DNA of 64,000 nt, taken from assembly GCF_001517405.1 (NCBI RefSeq), contig NZ_LN907827.1, forward strand, positions 3,506,915-3,570,914, written 5' to 3'. Positions 30,079-38,618 of this stretch are shown here, one piece after another (within the stretch, counting starts at the first letter, position 1; each line of letters begins with the position of its first letter). Origin of the DNA: Duffyella gerundensis. GTDB lineage: Bacteria; Pseudomonadota; Gammaproteobacteria; Enterobacterales; Enterobacteriaceae. A model generated the notes under the pieces. It made no database searches. It was not told where the DNA came from and saw only the letters and a program-made list of their open reading frames with translations. The position numbers and the translations under genes were made by a program.

Positions 30079-31179
30079 ATGCTGTTATTTCCCCAAAAAG
30101 AGGAGCGCTCCTCCCAGGCTGAAAGAGTGTTTTATGTTATCTCTGCGCAACCTGAAAGGAGTCAGGAGCTGGCCAGCCTGCTTCGGCTGGCAGGCTTCCC
30201 GCACATAGAAGTGATAACGCGCCACATTACCACTATCACGCATCTGGATATTCCTGCAGGAACCTATGGCCTGCTGGTGGATATTGAGCAGGACCGTCTG
30301 CCAGAGCAAATTATTACTGCCCTGCTGGCACTGGTGCCGCGCAGTATCTGGTGCGGTGTGGTAGGCGACAGTGATTCAATTACGCTGGCACAACGCTTTG
30401 CCGATCATGGCATGCGTTACTTCAATCTTTATGCGCAGCGCGATGCTATCACGGAAGCTGCCATCAATGGCCTAACCCTCAGCGTCCGACGCAATGCCAT
30501 CAGTATCAGCATATTGGGCTGTAAAGGCGGCGCTGGCAGTTCTTATCTGGCGTGGCAGGTAGCCAACCGCATTGCCCAGCTGCGTCAGGTACCGACATTG
30601 ATGATTCAGGGCGCTGCAGCATCGCAGGATCTCGATTTACTGGCCGGTAAAAAGCTCTCTCAGGAAGTCACCTCCGTAGGCAAGCATCTGCAAGTCATGT
30701 TCGCCCGACAATCACAATTACCGGATCTCACCAGCGAAAACTTTCTCAATGTTAACTTTGTTCTGTTTGAACAGGCCATTCATACGCTGACTAAAGAGGT
30801 ACAGCGCCATATTGCCGAACATTCAGCCTGTTTGGTTTTGGTGCTGGATCGCTCTATGACCTCAATACGTGTTGTACGGCAGGCCATTGAACTGGTTGAG
30901 AGCATTAATCGCGCCAGACAGAAATCACGTCGTCTGCTGCTTTGCCTCAATGATGTCCGTCCATGCACGTCAGAGATGCTGAGCCAGGAAGATATTGAAG
31001 CGCTGCTTGGCCGGCATATCGACATTCTGATTCCTTATCAGCGCAAACAGGCGATCGCCGCTGCCACACAATCGATCCCGCAGATCGATGTACTGGTGCG
31101 GCTGATCCTTGGCGAATCACCGGCAGTCTCCTCTTCTCTGTTGAAGCGTCTGCTACCTATGGCAAGGAGCCGCAAATGA
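30079..31179 (+). CDS. tadZ: TadZ (CpaE-like), polar localisation ATPase of the MinD/ParA type
   Basis: The 366 aa have an N-terminal receiver-like domain (about 15-135) and a C-terminal MinD/ParA ATPase-like domain. The deviant Walker A reads GCKGGAGSS at 147-155. It keeps the signature lysine K149, but a serine replaces the lysine that normally follows the last glycine, as reported for atypical TadZ proteins. TadZ places the Tad machine at the cell pole. The stop overlaps the tadA ATG by 4 nt. Confidence 0.9.
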   Translation: MLLFPQKEERSSQAERVFYVISAQPERSQELASLLRLAGFPHIEVITRHITTITHLDIPAGTYGLLVDIEQDRLPEQIITALLALVPRSIWCGVVGDSDSITLAQRFADHGMRYFNLYAQRDAITEAAINGLTLSVRRNAISISILGCKGGAGSSYLAWQVANRIAQLRQVPTLMIQGAAASQDLDLLAGKKLSQEVTSVGKHLQVMFARQSQLPDLTSENFLNVNFVLFEQAIHTLTKEVQRHIAEHSACLVLVLDRSMTSIRVVRQAIELVESINRARQKSRRLLLCLNDVRPCTSEMLSQEDIEALLGRHIDILIPYQRKQAIAAATQSIPQIDVLVRLILGESPAVSSSLLKRLLPMARSRK

Positions 31180-32456
31180 ATATGAGCCTGGAGCTACAGG
31201 AAACCTTACGTGAAGGCGTCATGGAGAACATCGACGTTAATAAAATTGAGCAGCTGGTACAGGATCGAACGTTGCTGTTGGCTGAGATGAACCGCATCCT
31301 TGAGCAGGTTATCCTCAGCCAGAATCTCTATCTCAACAGTCAGGCACAGCATGCCATGGCTGAGATCATGGCGGATGAGATTACCGGCTTTGGACCGCTG
31401 CGCGCACTGCTGGAAGATGATGAGATCAGCGATATTCTGGTAAACGGTCCCGGCCAGATCTACATTGAACGTGCCGGCAAACTTGAGCTTTCCAGCGCTC
31501 GATTTATCAATAATCAACAGCTGACGGATATTGCCAAACGGCTGGTGCAGCGGGTAGGAAGACGCCTGGATGAGAGTCGTCCGCTGGTCGATGCACGCCT
31601 GCCAGATGGCAGCCGCCTTAACGTCGCCATTCAGCCGATTGCGCTCGACGGCACCTCAATTTCAATCCGTAAGTTTGGTAAAAATAACATTGAGCTGACG
31701 GATTTGATGCGCTTCGGCGCGCTCAACAGCCAGATGGCTAACTTTCTTATTATTGCTACCCGCTGCCGCGCCAACATCATTATCTCGGGCGGCACCGGCT
31801 CCGGTAAAACCACGCTATTGAACGCGCTGTCGAAATATATCGACTCCAGCGAGCGCATCATCACGATGGAAGATGCTGCGGAGTTGCGCCTGATGCAGCC
31901 TCATGTACTGCGAATGGAAACGCGCCTGGCCGGACTGGAAAACACCGGCCAAATCACCATGCGTGCTCTGCTGGTTAATGCGTTGAGGATGCGACCGGAT
32001 CGCATCATCGTCGGCGAATGCCGTGGTGAAGAAACCTTTGAGATGTTGCAGGCGATGAATACCGGTCATGACGGCTCAATGTCCACCCTGCATGCCAATA
32101 GCCCACGCGACGCCATTTCACGTCTGGAAAATATGGTGATGATGGCAGGCATGCACATTCCCATGGAATCGGTGCGTCGCAACATTGTTTCCGCTATTAA
32201 CCTGGTTATTCAGGTCTCGCGCCTCAACGACGGTTCGCGAAAAATCATGCACATCAGTGAAGTCATGGGCATCGAAGGTGAACGAGTCATTCTGCAGGAT
32301 ATTTTCACCTTCGCGACGCATGCCGAGCGCACACCTGAAGGCCGCATCCAGGGTGAATTCTCAAATCACGGCTTGCTGCTGCGCTCGGTGGTCATGCGCA
32401 ATGCAGCCATGTTCAGCCTGTCCGACGAGCTGAAGCAGCTCTTTGGAATGGAGTAA
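31176..32456 (+). CDS. tadA: TadA (CpaF-like) pilus motor ATPase
   Basis: This is the secretion-type ATPase that powers assembly, and perhaps retraction, of Flp pili from the cytoplasmic face. It has 426 aa. Walker A is GGTGSGKT (205-212), the Walker B region is RIIVGECRG (276-284), and the histidine box is HDGSMSTLHAN (298-308). The N-terminal region has the usual GFGPLRALLEDDEISDILVN segment. All catalytic elements look intact. Confidence 0.97.
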   Translation: MNMSLELQETLREGVMENIDVNKIEQLVQDRTLLLAEMNRILEQVILSQNLYLNSQAQHAMAEIMADEITGFGPLRALLEDDEISDILVNGPGQIYIERAGKLELSSARFINNQQLTDIAKRLVQRVGRRLDESRPLVDARLPDGSRLNVAIQPIALDGTSISIRKFGKNNIELTDLMRFGALNSQMANFLIIATRCRANIIISGGTGSGKTTLLNALSKYIDSSERIITMEDAAELRLMQPHVLRMETRLAGLENTGQITMRALLVNALRMRPDRIIVGECRGEETFEMLQAMNTGHDGSMSTLHANSPRDAISRLENMVMMAGMHIPMESVRRNIVSAINLVIQVSRLNDGSRKIMHISEVMGIEGERVILQDIFTFATHAERTPEGRIQGEFSNHGLLLRSVVMRNAAMFSLSDELKQLFGME

Positions 32457-32459
32457 GTC

Positions 32460-33332
32460 ATGGCTTATTTTATTCTGCTGGCGGGAATCGTGCTGCTGCT
32501 GCTCAATTACCGCAGCTGGAACAAATTACGCCACGCCATTATCCCCCGTCATACCAGCAGCACGGTCTTTCCTCCCCTGCGCTATATGCAGGCGCGCTGG
32601 CTGGAATGGCAAAGTTATGCGCTGGGTAATCGCACCTTAAAAGAGAGCAAAGGCGCGCTGGCGGCGATTGCCACCCTGTGTGCACTGCTGTTTCTCAACG
32701 CCAACTGGCTGCAGTTTCGGCTGTGGCTGTTCATTCCCATGATCCTGCCGCTGCTGTTTATGGCGCAAATCAGCATTGGCCGCACGCTTGAACGCCGCTA
32801 TTTTGAAAATGCCTTTCCAGAAGTTTTGTCGGTGATCAATGCCTCTATTTCTGCTGGCAACAGTATTCATCAGGCATTGCATCGCTGTGGCGAAAGTATT
32901 GAAGGCCCGCTGGGCAACAGCTTTCGCCGTATCGATCGTCGCCTGAATCTCGGCGAAGAGCCTGAGCGTGTGCTCAATGACGCCTGCCGCGAATACCGTT
33001 ATCGGGAATTTTATTTCTTTGTCGCCGTAATGCTGATTAGCCTGCAACACGGTGGACAGCTGCGCATGCTGATTGGGCGGCTGAATCGCATTGTCACCAA
33101 CAGCCGCAATATGTCTCGGCGTAAACTGGCGATGACCTCAGAAGCGCGCGCCTCAGCAAAAATTGTGGCGGCTATACCGCTGCTTTTTTTCTGCGGCATG
33201 AAGTATCTCAGCCCGGAGAATTTCGATTTTATTATTAATGACCCAACCGGTCAGCTCATCCTCTATTACGTTATTGCCAGTGAATGTATCGGCATGCTGA
33301 TCATTTGGCTGTTGCTTAGGAGAGCAGTATGA
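32460..33332 (+). CDS. tadB: TadB inner-membrane platform protein
   Basis: The 290-aa membrane protein has a T2SSF/GspF-type domain (SVINASISAGNSIHQALHRC region, about 125-240), two hydrophobic segments near the N-terminus and one at the end. With TadC it forms the platform turned by TadA. It starts 3 bp after tadA and overlaps tadC by 4 nt. Confidence 0.92.
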   Translation: MAYFILLAGIVLLLLNYRSWNKLRHAIIPRHTSSTVFPPLRYMQARWLEWQSYALGNRTLKESKGALAAIATLCALLFLNANWLQFRLWLFIPMILPLLFMAQISIGRTLERRYFENAFPEVLSVINASISAGNSIHQALHRCGESIEGPLGNSFRRIDRRLNLGEEPERVLNDACREYRYREFYFFVAVMLISLQHGGQLRMLIGRLNRIVTNSRNMSRRKLAMTSEARASAKIVAAIPLLFFCGMKYLSPENFDFIINDPTGQLILYYVIASECIGMLIIWLLLRRAV

Positions 33333-34171
33333 CGATGTTCTTTTATCTGCTAATGCTGCTTTCAGGTTTTGTTATCGCCTTCATGGCCTGCCGCCATCAT
33401 TATCGGCTGCGCCAGCAGCAGCGCATCATTGCTGGCGTGGAGAAAGATCGACAGCACATCCGTCAAAGCACTATCGATGTGGACAATATCCTTATCGATA
33501 ACAGTAGCTGGCTAAGCCTGTTAAAGCAGCTTGATACTCAACTCAGTGTAAAAATGGGTACGCTGGTGTGTGTAATGGCAATTATTTCGCTCACAGAGCA
33601 AATCGGCCTGTTTACGCTGAGTGCGCAGGATTTAGTAATGGTGATGCTGCTGTTATTAGTGTTGATTATTGTGATTCCAGGGCTGCTACAAAAGCCTGCA
33701 ATTACGCAACGTTATAAGCTAATGATGGACGCACTGCCCTATTTTGTTGACCTGCTGGCGGTCTGCATTCAGGCCGGTATGACGGTAGAAAATGCCATTA
33801 AGTTCATTACCCATAACGGCGAAGAAATTGATGCCAATCTTTCCAGCCTGATGCGCCTGTTAACCAAACGGGCAGACGTCAGCGGTATGGAAGAAGCGCT
33901 GGGCGAACTCTATCGCATGGTAGATAAAACCGAAATGCGTATGTTTTGCGCCACCCTGCAACAAAGCGTGCATTACGGCACGTCACTCTACGACAACCTG
34001 ATTGAACTCTCTCGCGATATGCGTGAACTGCAACTGCTGAGCGCTGAGGAAAAAGTCGGCAAGCTCTCAGCGCGCATGAGCATTCCGCTGATCCTGTTCA
34101 TCATGTTTCCCATTACCATTTTAATTGCCGCGCCTGGTGTTTTGAGGATTATGAAAAATGCACTGTTTTAA
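33329..34171 (+). CDS. tadC: TadC inner-membrane platform protein
   Basis: This 280-aa protein is a paralogue of TadB with the T2SSF core DLLAVCIQAGMTVENAIKF and membrane segments near residues 5-20, 75-115 and the C-terminus. It is the partner of TadB in the Tad platform. Its 3' end overlaps the tadD start by 14 nt. Confidence 0.92.
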   Translation: MTMFFYLLMLLSGFVIAFMACRHHYRLRQQQRIIAGVEKDRQHIRQSTIDVDNILIDNSSWLSLLKQLDTQLSVKMGTLVCVMAIISLTEQIGLFTLSAQDLVMVMLLLLVLIIVIPGLLQKPAITQRYKLMMDALPYFVDLLAVCIQAGMTVENAIKFITHNGEEIDANLSSLMRLLTKRADVSGMEEALGELYRMVDKTEMRMFCATLQQSVHYGTSLYDNLIELSRDMRELQLLSAEEKVGKLSARMSIPLILFIMFPITILIAAPGVLRIMKNALF

Positions 34172-34895
34172 AAAAATAAGCCTGCTGTTCTGTGCCCTGC
34201 TGCTGGCTGGATGCGCACGCCCCGAAACATTTGATAGCCAGGAGGCAAAGAGCCAGGAAGAGATCCTGCTCAAGGTTAATAACTACAACGGTTTGATTAC
34301 GCTTTATCGCAGCTGGCTGAGAGAAAAAGACGATCCCGCAATCAGAATGAAGCTGGCACGTAATTACTACTTGTCTGGCGATTATAAAAGCTCACTGCAG
34401 ACGCTGCAGCCACTGCTGAATAATCCGGATATTCCGCGTTACCTGCTGCAGGCGCAAAACCTGATCGCCCTGGGCGAATACCCGCGAGCGGTACGTGCAA
34501 CGGAAAAAATAATGCAGCGTGAACCACAACATGCTGAAGCCTGGAATCTTCGTGGCGTCGCGCTGGCATTAAATGGCCAGCTGACAGAAGCGCAGAAATC
34601 ATTGCAGCGGGCGCGTTCGCTGTTTATCGCTGATGATATTGCGCTGAATAATTTGGCCATGCTCGCCATGATCGATGGTCGCTACCAGGATGCCGTCAAC
34701 CTGCTATTGCCGCAATATTTACGTGGGCGCAAACACGATCGGCTGATGCGCAACCTGGTGCTGGCGCTGGTCAAAGTCGGTGACAGACGCTATGCACGAG
34801 AAATTATTCGCGACGAGAATCTTTCGCCGCAGCCAGAGGCATTAATTAACGCTCTGGCACAAATATCTCCCCCTTCCGGCAGAGGATTTGGCTAA
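34158..34895 (+). CDS. tadD: TadD TPR lipoprotein
   Basis: The 245 aa begin with a lipoprotein signal peptide whose lipobox LLAGC places the lipidated cysteine at residue 19. Tetratricopeptide repeats fill about residues 55-200 (for example AEAWNLRGVALALNGQLTEA). TadD is probably the pilotin-like factor that helps the secretin reach or assemble in the outer membrane. Its stop shares one base with the tadE ATG. Confidence 0.92.
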   Translation: MHCFKKISLLFCALLLAGCARPETFDSQEAKSQEEILLKVNNYNGLITLYRSWLREKDDPAIRMKLARNYYLSGDYKSSLQTLQPLLNNPDIPRYLLQAQNLIALGEYPRAVRATEKIMQREPQHAEAWNLRGVALALNGQLTEAQKSLQRARSLFIADDIALNNLAMLAMIDGRYQDAVNLLLPQYLRGRKHDRLMRNLVLALVKVGDRRYAREIIRDENLSPQPEALINALAQISPPSGRGFG

Positions 34896-35386
34896 TGCGA
34901 AGCGTTTATTCATTTATTAAAGATCGCACGGCAACCGCATCGATTGAATTCGCCCTTACGATTATCTTTTTTGTTTTTACCGTCTTCTTTATCGCTGAAG
35001 TAGGCCGTCTGGCCTATGTCTCGTCGGTCATCGATCTGGCGGTTTCAGAAGCGGCCAAAGATGCCAAGAATGTGCCATCAAGCACCAGCGGTGATTACCG
35101 TACGCGCTTTGAAGATCGCATGCTTCGTCAAACGGGTGCGCTCTGGCGCTTTCTGACCAATTCGGACGCGGTGGATATCTCCATGGGTTATGCCAGCAGC
35201 ATTGATGAGATGAATAACAGCGGCGGCAGCAGCGGCAATTACCGTAACCAACCCATTGCACGCTATCAGGTTAAATATCGCTATGAACCGATGTTTTTCC
35301 TTTTCCCGGGGTTTTGGGCCGACAGCTTATTGAATCGTGAGGTGATCTTTGTACAGGAATATGAACGCTCCAAATTTATGCACTGA
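34895..35386 (+). CDS. tadE: TadE pseudopilin
   Basis: The 163 aa have an N-terminal pilin-like helix in DRTATASIEFALTIIFF, with the Glu used by prepilin peptidase substrates. The rest is a periplasmic domain. It is a minor pseudopilin processed by TadV. The call is based on this motif and on its position between tadD and tadF. Confidence 0.88.
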   Translation: MRSVYSFIKDRTATASIEFALTIIFFVFTVFFIAEVGRLAYVSSVIDLAVSEAAKDAKNVPSSTSGDYRTRFEDRMLRQTGALWRFLTNSDAVDISMGYASSIDEMNNSGGSSGNYRNQPIARYQVKYRYEPMFFLFPGFWADSLLNREVIFVQEYERSKFMH

Positions 35387-35930
35387 TCGGCGTGGTGCAA
35401 TAGCGGTTGAGTTTGTTTTCATCATGATGTTCCTGATCGTTTTTCTGGTGTTTTTTGCCGACTTAATGGTGCGCCAGGCAATGGCAGGCAAACTTGACCG
35501 CACTGCTTATTCCGTTGCTGGCGTTCTGCGAGAACGTATTCAGCTTTTTGCAGGAAGAGAAGAACTACAGCAAAACGACGTCACTAAAATTAAGGCGCTG
35601 GCGCGGCGCATGCTGCTGGATATGCAAACGTCAGCGGACCTGTCCCGGTTATCGCTGTATGTGGAGGAAGTGCATTTCGTCGATCCCGCCGGGCAAAATG
35701 ATAACCGTAAAACCGTTCGGCTCTATCGCAAATGGCCTGCGGGTGAGGCCTGCATGCCAAAAGTACCGCTGGATCAGTTAATTGATTTGTCGCCGCGAGG
35801 CAGCTATGGCCGCTGGGTGCCGCTTTACCAGGTCACGGTCTGTTTGCCGACGCAGAGTATGTACACACGGCTGACGTCAGAAGAGGAGCATCCGGTGATG
35901 TCATCGTTTGCCATCGTCATGGCGCGCTGA
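35361..35930 (+). CDS. tadF: TadF pseudopilin
   Basis: ATG 35361 gives 189 aa and overlaps the end of tadE by 26 nt; a TTG at 35349 would add four residues. The pilin-like start is DRRGAIAVEFVFIMMFL, with cleavage likely after the glycine and Glu at +5. Two cysteines occur in GEACMPK and TVCLPT. TadF is a minor pseudopilin of the Flp system. Confidence 0.87.
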   Translation: MNAPNLCTDRRGAIAVEFVFIMMFLIVFLVFFADLMVRQAMAGKLDRTAYSVAGVLRERIQLFAGREELQQNDVTKIKALARRMLLDMQTSADLSRLSLYVEEVHFVDPAGQNDNRKTVRLYRKWPAGEACMPKVPLDQLIDLSPRGSYGRWVPLYQVTVCLPTQSMYTRLTSEEEHPVMSSFAIVMAR

Positions 35931-36037
35931 AAAGTTTTGACAATGCATTGCGGCATGCTGGCCAGCAATAATATACGGCGCCAGCGTAAAAGGAAAAAGA
36001 GGGACTGGCCGTTCTTCTGACACAACAAGGAACCATT

Positions 36038-37285
36038 ATGAACATGCTTAATAAGCCATTACGATCATTGCGTGATTTTCGGAACGATCGGCGAGGCGCC
36101 TTTGCCATTGGCTTTGTCATACTGTCCGGCTTCCTGTTTAGTATTTCAATATTAGGCCTCGAGGGATCGCGCTATATAGCAGAGCGCGCCCGTCTGTCGG
36201 ATGCAATGGAACAGGCCGCGCTGGCGCTTACCGCAGAGAACAACGGCGAAGGCGCTGAGCGCAACTACACGCTGTCTAAAGCCTATTTTGCGGCTTATAT
36301 GCCGCGTGAAAAAGCGGTGCTGCAGCCAAACGTCGTGGTTAAATATGGCGTCAGCCCCGGCAACCTTTCTTATGTTGAATACCGCGTTAGCGGCCAGACT
36401 CAACAAACATCCTGGTTTTCATCAACCTTTTTTCCCACATTTAGCCAGGACATGCTGGTGGGTGGCAACGGCGCAGCACGCAAGTTCCGATCCAGCATAG
36501 ATGTGATGTTTGTAGTGGATTTTTCAGGATCGATGAATGAACCCTTTGGCACCAGTGGTACCAAACTCAGTGAATTAAAACGCATTGTATTACAGCTGGT
36601 TCGAGACCTTTATCAGTATGATGCTGGCAACAAGGCGGGATTAGTTCCGTTCGGCTGGGGAGCCAAAGAGGGCAGCCGCTGCGACTTTCCTTTTGTCCCT
36701 TATTATCCTATGCCTGTAGACATACTGGCCTTAAATCCAACGCTGCAATTTCAAAAAAATATTAATGTCGCCGCCACCGTAGCAGCCATTCCCAATAACG
36801 TTAACAGCATCAATATTCCACTTTCTGCAGTGAGTGAAGGCAACTGCCTGAAGATGAGTTATAGCTGGAAGGTGCCGTTGACCAGCGATTATGCTCGCAT
36901 CAACCAAATTCAAAGTATGACCGCCTCGGGTGGCACACTGGTGAGCAGTGGGGTGTTACGTGGCGCTTCTGCGCTTTCTGTCGGAACGGCTCCCCGTAAG
37001 GTACTGATTATTGTCTCTGACGGCACAGACGATCCGGAAAAGATTACCCTAACGCAAGAACTGATGAACGCCGGCATGTGCAATCGCATTCGTCAGGCCA
37101 TCTCCACATCGCAATCCGTCGGTAAAATTGCTTTTGTGGGCATTAATTATCGGCCGACTGCAAACTGGCAAGGTTGCGTAGGCAATAAGAATTTTTATCT
37201 CCCCAGCACGGTTGAGCAACTTGAAGAAAGTCTGCATCGCACCGTATTTGAGGAAGTCGGCCATAACATTTTAAAGGATCAATAA
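36038..37285 (+). CDS. tadG: TadG, von Willebrand A-domain pilus protein
   Basis: The 415 aa have an N-terminal pseudopilin-like TadE/G membrane segment (FAIGFVILSGFLFSISILG, about 22-40) and a von Willebrand factor A domain. The metal site MIDAS is complete, DFSGS at D161-S165, and the second strand is IIVSDGTDD. TadG is thought to anchor or regulate the pilus base. It lies 107 bp after tadF, preceded by a good AAGGAA ribosome site, and is the last Tad gene. Confidence 0.9.
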   Translation: MNMLNKPLRSLRDFRNDRRGAFAIGFVILSGFLFSISILGLEGSRYIAERARLSDAMEQAALALTAENNGEGAERNYTLSKAYFAAYMPREKAVLQPNVVVKYGVSPGNLSYVEYRVSGQTQQTSWFSSTFFPTFSQDMLVGGNGAARKFRSSIDVMFVVDFSGSMNEPFGTSGTKLSELKRIVLQLVRDLYQYDAGNKAGLVPFGWGAKEGSRCDFPFVPYYPMPVDILALNPTLQFQKNINVAATVAAIPNNVNSINIPLSAVSEGNCLKMSYSWKVPLTSDYARINQIQSMTASGGTLVSSGVLRGASALSVGTAPRKVLIIVSDGTDDPEKITLTQELMNAGMCNRIRQAISTSQSVGKIAFVGINYRPTANWQGCVGNKNFYLPSTVEQLEESLHRTVFEEVGHNILKDQ

Positions 37286-37504
37286 AATATAAGATTCCAT
37301 AAGAAATAAACAACACCAGGGTGGTGAATTTTAAGAGTAAATAAAAAAGCGATAAAGATTAAACCCCCTCTCTCACTGCATTATAAAAGCGTAATCTGTG
37401 CCGCAATTTTTTATAAAACGGCTGCATAGCATTATAAGTATGCCTTTTAAAAGATATGCAGAGATATCAAAAGGCCAAATATTATTTGATAAAGGATAAT
37501 CAAA
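37286..37504 (+). other. Spacer between the Tad and CS1-type loci
   Basis: This is 219 bp of AT-rich sequence. A weak hairpin, CACCA-GGG-TGGTG near 37313-37326 followed by AATTTT, may end the tad transcript. Two GCATTATAA copies (near 37378 and 37430) are possible -10 regions for the fimbrial operon, but neither has a clear -35. A GATAATCAAA stretch precedes the first pilin ATG without a strong ribosome site. Confidence 0.4.
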
Positions 37505-38041
37505 ATGAGATTTAAATTAGCTGCAATCGCCACACTCTTATTACCGCTAGCTGTAACAGCAGCAACACCCGGTAAATATGACACCAAGTTTAACGTAACG
37601 GCCAACGTGCCTGACAGTGCAATGATTACCGATCCGGGCGGACGTCCTGTCACCGATATGCTGGTAGAACTAACGCCGGCGGCATCTGGAAAAATGGAAG
37701 CGCAAACCACTGCTCTGAGGCTGTGGAATAATGACGTCAGCAAGCTGGAGATGTCGTTAACGCTTGATGATGGCAATGCTGCTACCGGTGGCGCTTTTAA
37801 CCTGACCAGTACACAGGGCGACGTACTGAATGATCTGACTTACAAGATCACGACCATTAGCGCCAATGGTAATCAGGAGTTTGCCAACTCAGGCGATACC
37901 AAAGATTACACGCTGCTGCCTAATGGCAGTCATGGTGAATTACCCGTCGTTTTCCGTTTTGTTTCTGACAGAAACTATGACCAGCTTGGTCAGGGCTCTT
38001 ATAGCGGTACCGTCTACGCCAACGTCGTAGCTAAACCTTAA
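37505..38041 (+). CDS. CS1/CFA-I-type (alpha) fimbrial major subunit
   Basis: The 178 aa start with a signal peptide cut near AVTAA/TPGKYD. The mature chain has the CS1-pilin pattern: N-terminal donor strand FNVTANVPDSAMITDPGG and C-terminal GSYSGTVYANVVAKP. It has no cysteine pair, which separates it from FimA-type pilins. As first gene, with a strong hairpin after it, it is the likely major pilin. The exact fimbrial type is not recognised. Confidence 0.85.
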   Translation: MRFKLAAIATLLLPLAVTAATPGKYDTKFNVTANVPDSAMITDPGGRPVTDMLVELTPAASGKMEAQTTALRLWNNDVSKLEMSLTLDDGNAATGGAFNLTSTQGDVLNDLTYKITTISANGNQEFANSGDTKDYTLLPNGSHGELPVVFRFVSDRNYDQLGQGSYSGTVYANVVAKP

Positions 38042-38055
38042 TTACTGTTAAAGGA

Positions 38056-38080
38056 ACAGGGTCGGCCTGGCCGCCCCTGT
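38056..38080 (+). repeat. Hairpin after the first pilin gene
   Basis: Arms ACAGGG (38056-38061) and CCCTGT (38075-38080) enclose an inner CGGC/GCCG pairing. There is no T-run. It is probably a processing or mRNA-stabilising hairpin that protects the pilin message, and it leaves almost no ribosome site for the next gene. Confidence 0.6.
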
Positions 38081-38089
38081 CTGTAAACT

Positions 38090-38602
38090 ATGAATTTTTT
38101 TTCTGCGACTTTATTACCCGCCACGATTTTACTGTGGGGCAGTGCGGCATCAGCGGATAACGATGCGCAGCTTCTGCTTGATATTTCCGCTGAGTCAGTA
38201 GCCAGAGTTTCTCTTTATTATGAGAACAAACCCATTGAAGGCGATAACTTTGATTTTACTCTGCCGGTTAATGGTATTTCTCAAAAATTTGAACGGGAAT
38301 CGGGTTTCTTTCATATCGTTGGGAATATCGATCAGGCTGATATCGTTTTTGCAGAAACCCATTTCATATTGCCTCAGGTTTCTGGCGGTAACAACTCTAT
38401 TAATCTCAGCGGCGATTTTATTTTCCGTGGCGAATCTTATCAGGCGCTACAGAATTTAAGAATGCCAGTTATTCGCAACGTAGGCCAAAGTAATGTGCAA
38501 AATGGCGTGAAAATTCATTTTTCATCAGAAAAATTAGCAGGAGATTATACCAAAGGGCAGTACGCTAATACTTTCACTCTTTTATTAACGCCGGTTATTT
38601 AA
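38090..38602 (+). CDS. Second CS1-type pilin-like subunit
   Basis: The 170 aa have a signal peptide ending near SAASA/DNDAQ and an all-beta secretory chain ending QYANTFTLLLTPVI, resembling the end of CS1-type pilins. It is more diverged than the first and third pilins, and its ribosome site is weak. It is likely a minor subunit made in small amounts. Homology is inferred from context and C-terminal pattern. Confidence 0.7.
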   Translation: MNFFSATLLPATILLWGSAASADNDAQLLLDISAESVARVSLYYENKPIEGDNFDFTLPVNGISQKFERESGFFHIVGNIDQADIVFAETHFILPQVSGGNNSINLSGDFIFRGESYQALQNLRMPVIRNVGQSNVQNGVKIHFSSEKLAGDYTKGQYANTFTLLLTPVI

Positions 38603-38618
38603 AAAAGAGACAGAAATA

